The notes under the pieces are model-generated. The model searched no databases. It saw only the letters and a program-made list of their open reading frames with translations, and was not told the DNA's origin. The translations under genes and the position numbers were made by a program. A stretch of DNA of 64,000 nucleotides from Diphasiastrum complanatum (lineage: Eukaryota > Streptophyta > Lycopodiopsida > Lycopodiales > Lycopodiaceae): the NCBI GenBank assembly GCA_029204225.1, contig CM055110.1, forward strand, positions 43,691,862-43,755,861. Direction: 5' to 3'. Below, piece by piece: positions 10,674-22,690 of the stretch (position 1 is its first letter; each line of letters begins with the position of its first letter).

Positions 10674-10840
10674 CGATTTCAACATGCTCACTTCGACATA
10701 TCTGACATCTAAGTAGAGCAACATCGACTTTGACATGCTCGACTTCAATGTATCCGACATCTAAGTAAGCATCGACTTCGACATACCCGACATCGAATTC
10801 ATTGACTCAAGGGCAAACAATCAACTCGACTCATTCGACT
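10674..10840. repeat. Imperfect TCGAC/CGACAT-rich tandem repeat
   Basis: Units of the form CATCGACTTYGACATRCYCGACAT recur several times with changes (10,674; 10,731; 10,765), ending in ACTCGACTCATTCGACTC near 10,822-10,840. The repeat starts exactly where the gypsy integrase breaks off. Confidence 0.7.
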
Positions 10841-11005
10841 CCCTTGATGTCCCTCAACTTTCACCACTCAAAAGGAAGCTCTCACTCTTCTATGTCCAAG
10901 ACAGACTACGTCACCAGTCACTTTGCAGTAACTGCATCACTTCACAACTACTACTCTTACAGTTGTACCATAGTTGATATGTTTATATACACAATAACAT
11001 AAGCT

Positions 11006-11677
11006 TGTGGGCTATTTCCTATCCTAGCCTCAACCCTAGATCCAAGCTCACAAACATCAAGGAGACGAGGTTAGTTGTCACGCGGGGGTTCGTTCCCATG
11101 AGAGCGATAGCATATTCCAAAATCTAGCATGTACATACTAGCATTAAGATTCATCAACACTAAGCATTAACACTAGATCCATTAACACTACAACCATTAA
11201 CCCTATTCCACAATGATAGAATCTCACCCTTCTCCCTCCTCTTCTTCTCATAAAAAACATAAGAACATTCAATCTTAATAAATATCAAATCCAAGAATTA
11301 GCAAACACAAAGAAAGTAAAGCATGAGAGATGGAGGAAAAGAGATAGAGAGCAAGGATGCTTGTATTGGATTGAAGAGAGAACATGTACATTGATTTGAA
11401 ACTACCACTTATATAGTGGATTGAGGACCTGGGCACCCCAATTCCTATCGGCTAATTCTAACCTAAGCATTTGAAAAGTGGAGGGAACCCATTCATTAAT
11501 TGGAGGACCCAATTTGAAAATGAGTTTTGGTGGGAACCCCTATTTTATTCACTAACTTGACTTTTAGGCCTTGCGACATTAGAAAAAGACCTAAAGTTCT
11601 TTTATTAACTTTCTAATCAAATAACTATGTGATCATCGGGTTTGGACTTACACACGCAGGGTGCCAAATCCCTCTCA
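11006..11677 (-). mobile_element. Ty3/gypsy LTR, minus orientation
   Basis: On its own strand the LTR starts TGAGAGGGATTTGGCACCC at 11,677 and ends …AATAGCCCACA at 11,006, about 672 bases. It matches the rearranged LTR at 17,845-18,159 plus 18,801-19,141. A TATA-like CTATATAAG lies near 11,405-11,420, read leftward. It sits directly next to the 3' side of the minus-strand gag at 11,783-12,911, so pol has been deleted between them. A GGTTCGTTCCCATGAGAG block resembles tRNA-like text but is LTR sequence. Confidence 0.8.
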
Positions 11678-11782
11678 TGGATGGCTTCAATAACACGCAT
11701 TTTGTGAATTGTTGTCTGGTAGGTGATATAAAATTTGGAGCCTCTGTCCAGGTGCTAAGTGCCATCATAATAAATTCCATGT

Positions 11783-12911
11783 TTATTTTGCTCGAAAAGA
11801 CGCGCATGTGGATCTCCATTGCTGTGAGCAGAGGCTCTCAACAATCATCCACTGAGCCACCATGCTTGTGCTAGGAAGAATCCTGATGTCCGTTGTAGTT
11901 GGAACACCACAATGAATGACATAATGCAGAGACTGATTAGTATCGGTAGAAGACATGATGATAAAAGGCAAAAAGCTGAGTGTAAATAGCGCAAGTTCAT
12001 TTTGATCTTGTTGGACAATCCTTGTAACAATGTCCATAACCGCATTCATGACAGAATGGAACAAACTTCCCTTTGTTCGGACATTCCTCAACTCTGTGGT
12101 TCTCCTCGCATGCAAAGCATCCAAGTGGTGCTCTGGCCCATTGTCTCGCTGCTTGTTTTTGCGCGACATCATAGATACCATACTGCTCTGAAGGACCAAT
12201 TTCTTGATCATTACTGTGATTCCATTGCTCATTACCATTGTAAGGCTCTGGTTCTATTAGATTAGCAGAGGAGCTTGTAGTGCTTGTGGAGTTGGCAAAG
12301 CAAGTCGTTTAGGAAATCCCAGGCCAAAGTTTCGAGCCTTGCTCTTAGGATCAGGTCCCGTATAAGTAGTAGGTTTCCAATATTGAACCTAGCATACCTT
12401 TGCTAGATAATCTGAGGATTAAACGAGGAAAAAGCTATTTCGTGTCCCGTAGAATTGCACAGATGAGAGATAGTATTTGTAATTTGTTGTTTTAAGCTGG
12501 ACATTCGTTCATGGTGATTTCCCACACAAATTGAACTTCCCGACTAGGAAAGGTCTTAGCAAACTTTTCTGTTGCATTGCTACTCTTAGCATGCACCTCT
12601 TCCAAAGTTTTCATCTTTTCATCGAACTGAGACTGCATATTATCCAGCTGCATCTGCTGCTTTTGACCAAGTTTCTTGAACTCGTTCATCATCAATTCCG
12701 CAGTAGCATTAATATTCGTGGATGCAATAATGGTGGATGTCGTAGTGGTTTGTCCCGCTGTATATGGCAGCATTCCAATATTTGGTTCGTCATCAAAATC
12801 TTCATCCTCCTCTCGTATCACATCATAACAAAGAGTAACAAAGATTATGACCACATGACACAATTGCAAAATATGAAGCATGCTTGGTAGTCGAGGATTT
12901 GAGCAAAGCAT
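11783..12911 (-). pseudogene. Ty3/gypsy gag remnant, minus strand
   Basis: The first part (12,911 to 12,492) reads EEDEDFDDEPNIGMLPYTAGQ, then NINATAELMMNEFKKLGQKQQ and a coiled, charged segment. The second part, after frame changes, holds the zinc-knuckle region near 12,000-12,130 in shifted frame. The same protein text is at 20,390-21,260 on the plus strand, so the two are copies of one gypsy family. Only gag remains; the LTR follows directly at 11,677. Confidence 0.8.
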
Positions 12912-13211
12912 GAAGGGGATTGAGCACGATGATTTTCAATGGTTTCTTTCAAATGCATTCATGAGATTATGATTTTGTATGCTAATCTCCATATTAATCC
13001 CTATTTCATTGCCTCCAAATATCTATCAAGACGCATGGTAACAATTTCGAAGTATTTTCAATGGATCTTCAACAAGATTTTTGATACTCGAGTCATAAGT
13101 GCATGCGGAGTGTATTACTCATGAACTTTAGAACACCTAACAAACAAGTTGCCATGGTGTGGAGAGTTGTGGAGAGTTGCCTAGTACGTGCGCCATGTGT
13201 GCTTGCATGCC

Positions 13212-13212
<1 letters not shown>

Positions 13213-13246
<34 letters not shown>
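13213..13246. repeat. (AG)n microsatellite
   Basis: About 17 uninterrupted AG units lie in otherwise unclassified sequence. Confidence 0.95.
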
Positions 13247-13249
<3 letters not shown>

Positions 13250-13859
13250 AATGTAACTAGTTATGTCCTCTCTGAATAGTTCCAGATAACAAGGCCATTC
13301 GACAATTTCGACCTGAAGATATTCTCTTATAACATAATTGGGTGTTCAACGTAAGCTCACTTCAGTTTAACAATCCCAAAAATTGCAATCTCAATCACTT
13401 GACACATAATGTAAAATGTGTGCAGTGGGGACTTGCATGAGAGCACTGGTGCAGTCAGTCCCTTCGCAAATCTGATTGATGTTCTGCTCTCTCCATGTCA
13501 CGTTGGGCTCATGTTGCAACTTTAAATGAATGGTGATGACTGCTCATTTTAAAAACTAATGAATCGACACGAATTAGGCATAGGAAGCCGCTCTCGACCC
13601 CCACATCGCCTGCAGGTTATGTCGTTAATTCGACATGTCAATCAAGAAGAATAATACATTGTACTGACAAATCAGCGTCGGCGAGCTACCAGCTACCAGA
13701 TGAAGTTGCGATGGATGAGCAAGCAAATTGGAAGATTGTGAAGAACCTACCAAATCGCACGGGAGCGCACTGTCTGCCACTTTCTGAAAAGCCTGCCCCA
13801 CACATATAACATCACAATACATGAACAAACTTTTTGAACAATGCTCACTAGAGACTCGC

Positions 13860-14420
13860 ATCCCCACCTATCTTAATGGCACGGCCAGTTTGGCTGCGAC
13901 CAACTTGTGCACACGACACATGTCCCCAGGTGGCCCGATGATGCTGCCCGCCGCCCTGCCCGACCTGACCGAGTGACATTCAACTTTTGCTTGCCATGTG
14001 ACCTGATGGGTTATCCCATAATATTTTTTCGGAACTGGTCCACCGTGCATGTATACTCAAAATGCCTATTTTTTCCCATATGTGTGTGTGTGTGCACTCC
14101 AGTCTCTTACGATGCCCTGGTGGTCCCGGCGCCAGGGCACCCTGCACCCATGGCGGTGGTCTTGGCGTAGGCGCCATGGTCCCCAGGTGGTGCCAGTGCG
14201 GTGGTGCCAGTGCCTCGGCCCGCATGGGAGGGTGGTGTTGGGACATTGGGTCACGGCACCTGGGTCTTGTTGTCGGCCCGACGCCAATTGTTTTGCGGCG
14301 CAGTGGGGCCCCGATTTGCACGGATTCATGTCCCTGCCCGGACTCCACGTGTTAATTTACGATTGGCATGGGGCCAAAGTTGTCCCCGTGCCAATAAGCG
14401 CCAGCGCTCGCATCCATCAC
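13860..14420. other. GC-rich patch
   Basis: The patch is conspicuously richer in G and C than everything around it, with GGCGCC, CGGCCCG and CCCCAGGTGG words and several CpG. It gives open frames on both strands, as GC-rich DNA does by chance. None of the six readings shows a domain I recognise. It could be a decayed promoter or CpG-rich element, or a fragment of a different repeat. Confidence 0.6.
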
Positions 14421-14548
14421 ACACAAAAAAGGTCTTATCAGAGAAAGGTGATATATGTAAAAATTGCAAGCTTCAATGTGTGCACCCACATGTTATCTCA
14501 TGTCACATGTTAAAAAATCAAAGCACACATTAATAATCTACTCCGTAG

Positions 14549-14549
<1 letters not shown>

Positions 14550-14627
<78 letters not shown>
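14550..14627. repeat. Compound (GT)n(GA)n microsatellite
   Basis: About 7 GT units are followed directly by about 31 GA units. It produces meaningless Arg-Glu or Ser-Leu frames. Confidence 0.97.
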
Positions 14628-14629
<2 letters not shown>

Positions 14630-16242
14630 TAGCTTGCAATAAAGAAATTGTACAATGATACAATGGAATGATGAGATGTCAAGTGAGATAAAACAATGGA
14701 ACCTTTCCTTCCCATAAATCTAGTCCACCTCGTTCCAAGTCCATTTACACATAGGGACTTGAACACTTGAATTACACTTTTTGGGCCTTCACATTTTTTT
14801 TTATCATTAATGAGTACATTTCAAGTACCTTAATTAACCTTGTAAAAAATTTAACTTTATCTATAATGAGTTGGTGTCAGTCAAAACATTCCAACACGTT
14901 GCCTTGATGACAACTTTTGTGATTTTTAGGTGCCTACATGTGATGAACACAATGCATTATTTTAATAAAGTTCAAATGAAAACTACACTTGAGCCATTGG
15001 TTGAGGAAGATCAAGATCTTGTAGCCATGTCTCAAAATCCATCTTGGCTTGCATCTCAACATTCATCCTCATTTGTACCTTCACATGGACTACACTTAGG
15101 TCTTGCATATACTGACACTTGTTGCCATAAGAAAAAAAAAGTTAATATTCATCTTTTTTAGAAGATTAATCATTCTCATTAATTCAATTTTTTGAAAGAA
15201 ATTTCATTTCTCTTAGTGTTTAGCAAGAGTAGGTCTTGATTGAGCTACATGCCTTTTAGAGCTTAAGTGCTTAATGCAAGCCTCAAACTTGCATGTGGTA
15301 TAAATTCTATATTAAAAAGTGAAGATGGGCCTATCTTTACGATGGTTGTAAAGGATTCGCTAGGCGATTCATTCACATTGTTGAAGAGCATTAGATGCTG
15401 CAAAGGTTGAGATGCAATGTTCGTCATAAACAGTGAATGCAATGTTGAATAGTATATTATGAACTTTAAAGATGATCGTTTTTTTTTTTGGCATATTGTG
15501 AAATTTAAAGTCTATAAAGAATGTGCTCAAAAGGTTGTCTAGAAATTTGAGAAGGGAGATTATGACCCATGCAAATGCATAAGTGAGACTCGTAAAATAA
15601 ATAATCAGTTGTCTTTCGTGCCATTTTTTTACGCCTGCAAAAGGTATTTTTTAGTGACCTTTGGTCACTAAAAAAGCCATTCTAGTTCATTCAAAACAAA
15701 AGTAAGAGGACTAGAACCTCCTTTTCTTCTTTGACAAAGAATATGAACCCTTCAAAATGATTTGCAAAGGCTCATATTTTTCAAAACAATTCTTTTTTAT
15801 TAAATTACCTTTAAGAGCTATTATTTTTTCTAGTGGTGAAAAGAGAGTAAGAAATTTAGCCCAAAGAATCAATCATCTAGCTCTAGTAGGAAAAGTAAAC
15901 CAAATTGAGCTGAATTAAAAGCATGTACAATAGAATTACATAAATTGACTAGACAAAGAATGTCATGGTCAATAAGATGAACCAGCTAAAACTCAACAAC
16001 AAGGAAAAGACCACACACGGCATCATGTTAACTACACAAATGATGGTAAGGTGGTGACATGTGGGAAAATATTGAATCTAAATAGTTTTAGACTAAACAT
16101 TTTGACCAAAGGTTTGTTTTGTACATATTATTTTGAGCTTGAGAAAGATCAACAACATATATGAAAAAATCCAATTGTACCCTATCATGGACACACAAAT
16201 AATGAACACATAAAGAAGAGTGTACATAAGTTCAACCAAAAT

Positions 16243-16274
16243 TGTGTGTGTGTGTGTGTGTGTACACACACATA
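16243..16274. repeat. (GT)n then (AC)n microsatellite
   Basis: About ten GT units run into ACACACACA, making a short self-complementary stretch. It directly precedes the palindrome cluster at 16,290. Confidence 0.9.
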
Positions 16275-16289
16275 AACACAACTACAAAA

Positions 16290-16660
16290 CTCCGTGTTTA
16301 TCCATGTAAAGTATTCACGTGACCCACAACACTTATTCAAAATTTGTTGGCTTGGAACATCCACGTGTGGATAATCCACGCAAAAATCCTTAAGGACAAG
16401 AACTTAAGCAAGTCCGTCGGGGCCTCTAGTCGATGGCATTGAAAGTTTCCTTCATGTGGATTATCCACGCATGCATAATCCATGCAAAGCAAAATCTGAA
16501 ATTTTCAGCACTTGTTTGAGAGGAAAGTGTGGCAGCAGTTAATGGCATACATTATCCACCCATAAATTAGTTATGATAACCACCTCACCGGATCGTGTCA
16601 ATATTCCAGTTTGTGGAATATCCATGGCTTTTTATCCATGCATGGATTATCCACTTAAAT
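16290..16660. repeat. Palindrome cluster 1 (GTGGATAATCCACG family)
   Basis: Several copies of a hairpin-forming word related to GCGTGGATTATCCACGC occur here with more mutations than elsewhere: ACATCCACGTGTGGATAATC, GTGGATTATCCACGC and CATGGATTATCCAC. The flank (ACACAACTACAAAACTC, TTTATCCA, TTGGAACATCCACG) aligns in the same orientation with 51,670-51,790. So this is a decayed copy of the element that also gave cluster 3. Confidence 0.75.
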
Positions 16661-17633
16661 TTTTTCTTTTTTTTTAAAAATTTCTTGTTTTCATGAATTT
16701 AGAACCTTCATTTTCATAAATTTGTGTTTGATAAAATTATATCTATAGCAAGGTAATATACAATAACATATTTGTCACTCACATACATAATATATAAGCG
16801 AATATCTGACCAATATGCATACGTAGATCACAATAGATTTTATGAATTTTGTATGTTTGTCCATATATGATGTAATTTTGTACTTAATGAAAGGTTAGGG
16901 ATTTTGTATACCAAGTTTTGCACAGTCACATGAAATGTATACATCAATAAATCATGTGATATTAGTTTCATATTGTTTGTTATAGGTTGGTGCATTTTCA
17001 ATCAATTTTTTACATTGGAATAATATGTTCTAAACTATAGTGCTCAATGCAAGAAATATGCATCACGACGAACAAGCAATGAAAAATATATAGATAATGA
17101 TTGAAATAGAAAAATAGACAGAAAATGACACATTTACTTACCTAAATAGATACTTGCTTAAAGTGATAAGGTATCATGAGAAATTTTGCAGTTGCAGGAC
17201 AATTATCAGAAAGACACTTTGACAAGATATCATTCTCTTCTATGATGGAAATGAAAAGAAATAAATTTCTTTTTGAAATATTTGCCATAAAGTATTGCAA
17301 CAAATGTAATCATGTCTTTGTTGGGAGATGGTGGAATCTCGTCGGTGCGTGCACTGTGTGAATTCTGATGGATCACATAGGTGAACACAAAGAAAATCTG
17401 TTTGTGGTTGCAGAAGCGAGAAGATCAGACAGTCAGACAAAGAAATAAGAGAGTTAGACACGCTAACTTTTTTTTCTTCTACTGGTACTCGTGCCCACGA
17501 CTCATAGCATAATATCTTATTAAAGATATTCCTCTTGTCGATCTAAGAAATAGTCTGAATCAACAATTTGTGTAGATCTTGTAATAATTTGACGTTGAGT
17601 TTTCTCTTGTTTGGATTTTACATTCAGCAAGAC

Positions 17634-17701
17634 TAGTATCAGAGCTGATAAATAATTATTCCCTAAAGCCTATACCACCCCATCAAGTGGTATCAAAGCC
17701 C
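17634..17701 (+). promoter_or_regulatory. Two copia primer-site-like sequences
   Basis: TAGTATCAGAGCTG (17,634) and TGGTATCAAAGCCC (17,688) both resemble the initiator-tRNA primer site TGGTATCAGAGC. The preceding 330 bases would then be an LTR whose borders I cannot fix. No copia gag follows, since a gypsy LTR starts at 17,845. Confidence 0.45.
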
Positions 17702-17844
17702 GGTCCAAACTGTTATAACGTTCATGACTAAGTAACCATTTCTTAGATTGTTCACTATGGAAAATACATCTTCAGAGATCCGATTGATCAATAAGTGTTG
17801 GAGGGTTTGCAGCTATCGAGGCAACCCTAATCCTAGTTAATAAG

Positions 17845-18159
17845 TGAGAGGGATTTAGCACCCTGTGTGTGTAAGTCCAACCTGATGATCACATAGTTAT
17901 TTGATTAGTTAGGAAGTCAATAAAAGGACTTTAGGCCTTAAATTGGGACTTTTAATATCGCAGGGCCTAAATGTCAAGTTAGTGAATAAAGTTGGGGCTC
18001 CCACCAAAACTGATTTAAAATTCAAATTCAAATTGGTTCCTTCCAATTTTTGAATTGGGTTCCCTCCATGTTTTGGAACTTAGATTAGAATTGGCTACTA
18101 TAAATAGGTGCAAAGTCGAGTTTGTAAAACACATTCCATCTTCATTTCTAATACAAGCA
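17845..18159 (+). mobile_element. Ty3/gypsy 5' LTR, first part (U3), plus orientation
   Basis: It starts TGAGAGGGATTTAGCACCC and follows the minus-strand LTR at 11,677 through ATAGTTATTTGATTAG, TCAAGTTAGTGAATAAA and the TATA box TATAAATA (18,099-18,106), as far as AATACAAGCA. There the match stops. The next LTR segment is found inverted at 19,141-18,801. Confidence 0.8.
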
Positions 18160-19141
18160 GGTTGCTGATATTTTTGTAGAAAGTTGTAAGTTTTTCGCAA
18201 AAGATTACCAACAACTAGATGAACAGTCAATTTGGTCTTCTATTTTTAGTATTATTCTTTGTCAACCTGGCAGTAGATAGATCTGAATCACGTCTATGCA
18301 CAATGAATCAGACAAAGGTTCTTTTTCTATATTTTTTAGGGTTTTGGTGATTTTTTGATGTTTTCTGATGGTTTTGCAAATCTACTGAAAAATAACCTTC
18401 GCCCTTCAATCTGAAGGCTCTGTGAATAAAACTGAAGTTTTCTGTCACTTGACAAAGGTTTTTTATAAGAGGGTAAAAAGTTATCAGATTTGATGATGAT
18501 TTTGTCTCCTTTTTGCTCAAATCTGGCAAAAATGATCGATTTTTATTGTTTTTTTTTTCTGATTTCTCAAATCCAAATGCATTTTAAAATTGGTGATCTG
18601 AATAGCTTCCCTTGCTCAACAATCAAATTAGATTTCAAACAAGAAGATCCACTCAAATCAAACAAAATCACTCTCAATTTATTCCTAAAATATAATTTGA
18701 ACCCTATTTATGCCAAAACTCTAGTGCAAGCTAACATCCATCCAAACATGCTGCAAACTGATAAATTGGTGTAGCTCCCCGACAACGGCGCCAAAATTGT
18801 TGTGGGGCTATTTCCTACCCCAGCCTCGACCCAAGATCCAAGCACACAAGCATCAAGGAGAAGAGATTAGGCACGCGGAGGTTCGATCCCATGAGAGCAA
18901 TAACATAGATCAAAATCCAACATGCATTGATGATCCACAATTAACACTAAGATCCATTAACACTATCAATTAATCTACAACCATTAACACTAAACCACAA
19001 TGATGGAGGCTTATACTTCTCTCTCTCCCTTTCTCTCTCACAAAAAGCATAAGAATAAGCAAACTCAATAACATTCACATCCAACAATTAGCAACCATAA
19101 GGAAAATATGAGAGATGGAGGAAAGAGATAGAGAGCAAGGA
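18160..19141 (-). mobile_element. Inverted segment carrying rest of LTR, primer site and leader
   Basis: Read on the minus strand, this segment continues the LTR exactly where 18,159 leaves off (TCCTTGCTCTCTATCTC). It reaches the LTR end at 18,801 (…CCCCACA), then the primer site at 18,793-18,775, then AT-rich leader to 18,160. The LTR at 11,006-11,677 shows AATACAAGCATCCTTGCTC unbroken. So a roughly 980-base inversion of this element's LTR, primer site and leader explains the order. Confidence 0.75.
18775..18793 (-). promoter_or_regulatory. Ty3/gypsy primer-binding site
   Basis: The minus strand reads TGGCGCCGTTGTCGGGGAG, one base from the common plant gypsy site that is usually assigned to tRNA-Asp. 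It lies seven bases after the LTR end (18,801), inside the inverted segment. Confidence 0.85.
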
Positions 19142-19883
19142 CATTCCACATCCACTTCATAGGAGGAGAAGAACCTTTACCTTAACCTTCACCAGAGTCT
19201 GTGTCAGTCCTACTTACTATTTCCTAAAATCAGTGAGTTGGGTGAACATTTTTGTCAAGGCCATTTGTCATATTGACCTATTTTTGTTAAAAAAGGATCC
19301 TTTTTCAAAAATAATAGTATTACTCTTACAACCTTCGTTGACTCTCCTGAGGACTCTATTTATAGTAAATAATCATCTGTGAGTTTGGCAAAGATTACAT
19401 TTATCAGGATCTTGCAAAAAATTTAATCTAATCCTCGCCTAGATGGAAAAATTGATTGTTTGCCAAAAAGAACCTTCACCAGTTCTACTCTAGATTTATT
19501 TGTGTCAGATTTAATCACTGAAGAGTCGACGAAGGTTATTTTATTCAAATTTGTAAGAAAATACCCAGATCAGTGATTTTTTATCCAAAATAGCAATGAA
19601 GAACCTTCATCGAGTCTATCTTCATTTTAAAACGTTCGTCTGTTCTATTTTTGGCTTCTGATCTACCAAATCTAGCCTTTGTCAAATTTTTGAGTCATTC
19701 AATTCTAATAGTGATTTTGAAAAATCTCTATTTAGAAGTGTCGATCGTTTGATCAAAGATCTTTTTCCAAGAAATCAGAAATCTAATTATTGTCAAGTGA
19801 TATAAGTTTTAGAGATTTGATCTGAGATAGGATTTGATTGAAAAATCTAGATCCAATCTCATTATTTGATTGAATTGATTCAC
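19142..19883 (+). other. Gypsy leader, no gene
   Basis: AT-rich untranslated leader between the inverted segment and the gag start. It contains several GAACCTTCAYCRAGT-type words. Nothing coding was recognised. Confidence 0.55.
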
Positions 19884-21330
19884 AATGAACGTTCCACTAG
19901 TGATTGTTAGAAGGTCACCTTGGTTAGAGATTCCAAAGTATAATGGGTTATCTGATCTTGTCAGTTTTCTCAAAATCTATTTTGAATCATGTGAGGTATA
20001 TGGCAAAGTTTTCTACAAGATAAAGTTAAGCTATTTCCGATGGCCTTAACTGGAGCTGCACAAGATTGGTTCTATAATCAAGATAAAGTAGAACGTGTAG
20101 ATTGGGAGTTATAAAACAAGCCCTCATCACAAGATTTAAACCTCAAAAATTTATGGAAGATACTTTTCTTCTTTTAAGTAAAATTAAAATGGGAAAGATG
20201 GAAGGGGTATGAGACTATACTGAATAGGTTAAACACCTTAGATCTGAGTGTAATCCTGATCCAATTGTTGATAAAGCTATGATTATGTGGTTTTTAGCAT
20301 GACTACCTAAGTGGATTAGACGCAAGCTGAAACGCCATACAAAGTATACGTCTTTACAAAATGCTATGGGCGATGCAATATGACAGGAAGATGAAGATTT
20401 TGATGACGAACCAAATATTGGAATGCTGCCATATACAGTGGGGCAAACCACTACTACATACACCACTATTGCATCCACGAATATTAATGCTACTGCGGAA
20501 TTGATGATCAACAAGTTCGAGAAACTTGGTCAAAAGTAGCAGATGTAGTTGGATAAGATGCAGTCTCAGCTTGACGAAAAGCTGAAAGCCTTGGAAGAAT
20601 TCCATGGTAAAGCAAACAAAGAACCTAAAAAGTTGCTAAGACCTTTCCTAGTCGGGAAAATGTCTGGTGTTCAATTTGTGTAGGAAATCAAAGAATGAAT
20701 GTCCCCCAACATTGAAGCAACGAATAGCGAATACTATTTGTCATCTATGCAATTCTACGGGACATGAAACATTCATTTTCTTGTTTAATCCTTGGATTAT
20801 CCAGCAAAGGTATGCTAAGCTTCAGTATCGGAAACCTACTACTCAGACGAGACATGATCCTGAAGGAAAGGCTTATAACTTTGCCCTTGGATTTCTTGAC
20901 CGACTAGTTTTGTCAGCTCCACCAGGACAACAAGCTCTTTTTCCTAACCTATTGGAACCATAATTTTACAACGTTAATAAGCAATGGAATTACAATAATG
21001 ATCAAGAGATTGGTCCTTCAGATCAGTATGCTATCTATGCTGCCATGCAACAACAAGCAATGAGACAGTGGGCCAGAGCACCACTTGGATGCTTTGCATA
21101 CGGAGAGAGAACCATAGAGTGGCAGAATGCCAAAACAAAGGAAAGTTTTTCCTTTTTTGTCGTGAATGCGGTTATGGCCATTGTTACAAGGATTGTCCAA
21201 CAAGACCAAAACCACCATCGGTTACTACTCCAGTGAATATGATTACGATCAAGCAAAGACCAACAATTTAGCCTATTGAACCAAGTGTACCTTTGATGGT
21301 TGTTACCAGAGCTCAAAAGTAGAAAGAGGT
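19884..21330 (+). pseudogene. Ty3/gypsy gag remnant, plus strand
   Basis: The start ATG at 19,884 gives MNVPLVIVRRSPWLEIPKYN, then a Retrotrans_gag-type region in changing frames (LSDLVSFLKIYFESCEVYG, MALTGAAQDWFYNQD). An acidic link (EDEDFDDEPNIGMLPYTVGQ) and a zinc knuckle CRECGYGHCYKDC near 21,160-21,200 follow. The knuckle spacing is CX2CX3HX4C, one residue short of the canonical motif. Stops are numerous. Protease and pol are missing: sequence changes at about 21,400. It is a sister of 11,783-12,911. Confidence 0.82.
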
Positions 21331-21895
21331 TCTAGTTGATCCAATACCTACTGAATGTATACCAATTACAAATATACCTACTGCATCAGGGGTGTATCCA
21401 AATCTCAACTCGATTTGGGGACTCTTCAAGGCTGTTCTAAGGTGTAGAGGACATCTCCTAAAGTGATTTAGGTTCAGTCCAACCATTGCCTGACTTATGC
21501 ATCAAATTAGATCAATTTCTCATCAATTTTGATCAATTTTTGCTTGTGATTGGATAGTAGATTGTGTTGCATCCTCATTAAGCTCCATTTAGATCTTTTG
21601 CAAGTGATTTTGGAAGGATATTAGGTTGTTGAAATTCACTCTTGATCAGATCATTTGGAAGCTTTTATGTTCTTTATAGAAAGAAGGGCAATTCTACTAG
21701 TATTATCTACTTCAATCAAGCAAGTGCATTGTTTCTAGTATTCTATGATTTGATTTTGTTAAAGATCATTCTTAGATCTTTATAGGAAGTCTATCACTGA
21801 TCTTTCTAGGTCCCTAAGAAGTGGGATAAGGTAGATCTTCAATCAAATCAATAGAAGTAACTTCATTTGTGTCAAGTCCTTGATTAGGAGAATAG

Positions 21896-22690
21896 ATGAC
21901 ATCTTTAAATGCATATCTTTTGGATACTAATGAGAGGCTCAACAAAACTAACTATTCCATATGGAATCAAATGAATGAAATCCATCATGATCATGCAAGA
22001 TCTAATGGAGATTGTAAATGGTGAGGAGGAAGAACCTATTCATCCTCAAGAAAAAGCCAAATACAACAAGAGGTGCAATATTGCACTACATTGTATAAAA
22101 ATGAATGTTGCAAATGAACTCTTAAGAGAGATAGGAGATTGCACTTCGGCTCAAGATGCTTGGGAGACTTTGCAAAAGGTCTATGAATCCAAGAACCAAA
22201 CTAGGATGTTAGCTTTGAAGAATCAAATCTATAGAAGCTATCAAAAGAAAGGAGAGAGTGAACATACTTTTATCTTAAGAGTGAAGGAATTGAACAAAGA
22301 GCTAGCCTTCATAGGTGATCCTATCAAGGATGAAAAGCTTGTTCAACTCATATTGAATGGACTAATCTTTGAATTTGACAATTTGGTTTTAGGATATGCA
22401 ATTATGGGTAAGCTACCCATACTTGAAGAGCTCCAAGGCACACTCATGACCGAGGAGTCAAGAAGGAGCCAAATGCAAGAGAGGATGGATAGACTTTCCA
22501 TCCAAGGTGGAGATGACCAAGCTCTCTTCACCAAAGGCAAAGGGAAGTCCAAAGGCAAAGAATAAACATTCAAGAAGGATTCAACAAAGTTTGAGGATCA
22601 AGAAGGACCCTCAAAGGCATCTAGATTAACCACCAAAGTCTATCACTGTCGCTGAATCCTAGATTTCATGGCAAGTCTAAGCACATCAAA
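21896..22690 (+). pseudogene. Copia gag remnant (UBN2 type)
   Basis: The ATG at 21,896 gives MTSLNAYLLDTNERLNKTNY and SIWNQM. A +1 frameshift near 21,965 leads into the open frame 21,975-22,565 (QEKAKYNKRCNIALHCIKMN, AQDAWETLQKVYESKNQT, HTFILRVKELNKELAFIGDP). It ends in a lysine-rich tail. A zinc knuckle is only begun (KVYHCR-stop) when the sequence runs into a minus-oriented LTR at about 22,690. The preceding 450 bases look like the leader. A TE-internal inversion or insertion must have occurred at the junction. Confidence 0.85.

Larger units (their letters stand above)
12912..17600. other. Long stretch with no recognisable gene
   Basis: Only short chance reading frames are present, and none has recognisable domains. 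The stretch contains AG, GT/GA and GT microsatellites, a GC-rich patch (13,860-14,420), AT-rich unclassified sequence (14,650-16,230) and the first palindrome cluster (16,290-16,660). From about 17,300 it may be a copia LTR leading to the primer-like sites at 17,634 and 17,688. Confidence 0.6.

Noticed and set aside
14049-14513. Overlapping frames in all readings of the GC-rich patch as genes
   Set aside because: Openness on both strands at once is expected from low AT content. No domain and no start context were seen.
14530-14766. Ser-Leu or Arg-Glu repeat proteins over microsatellites (also at 63,783-63,983)
   Set aside because: The frames are produced by GA or CT repeats and have no flanking coding signal.
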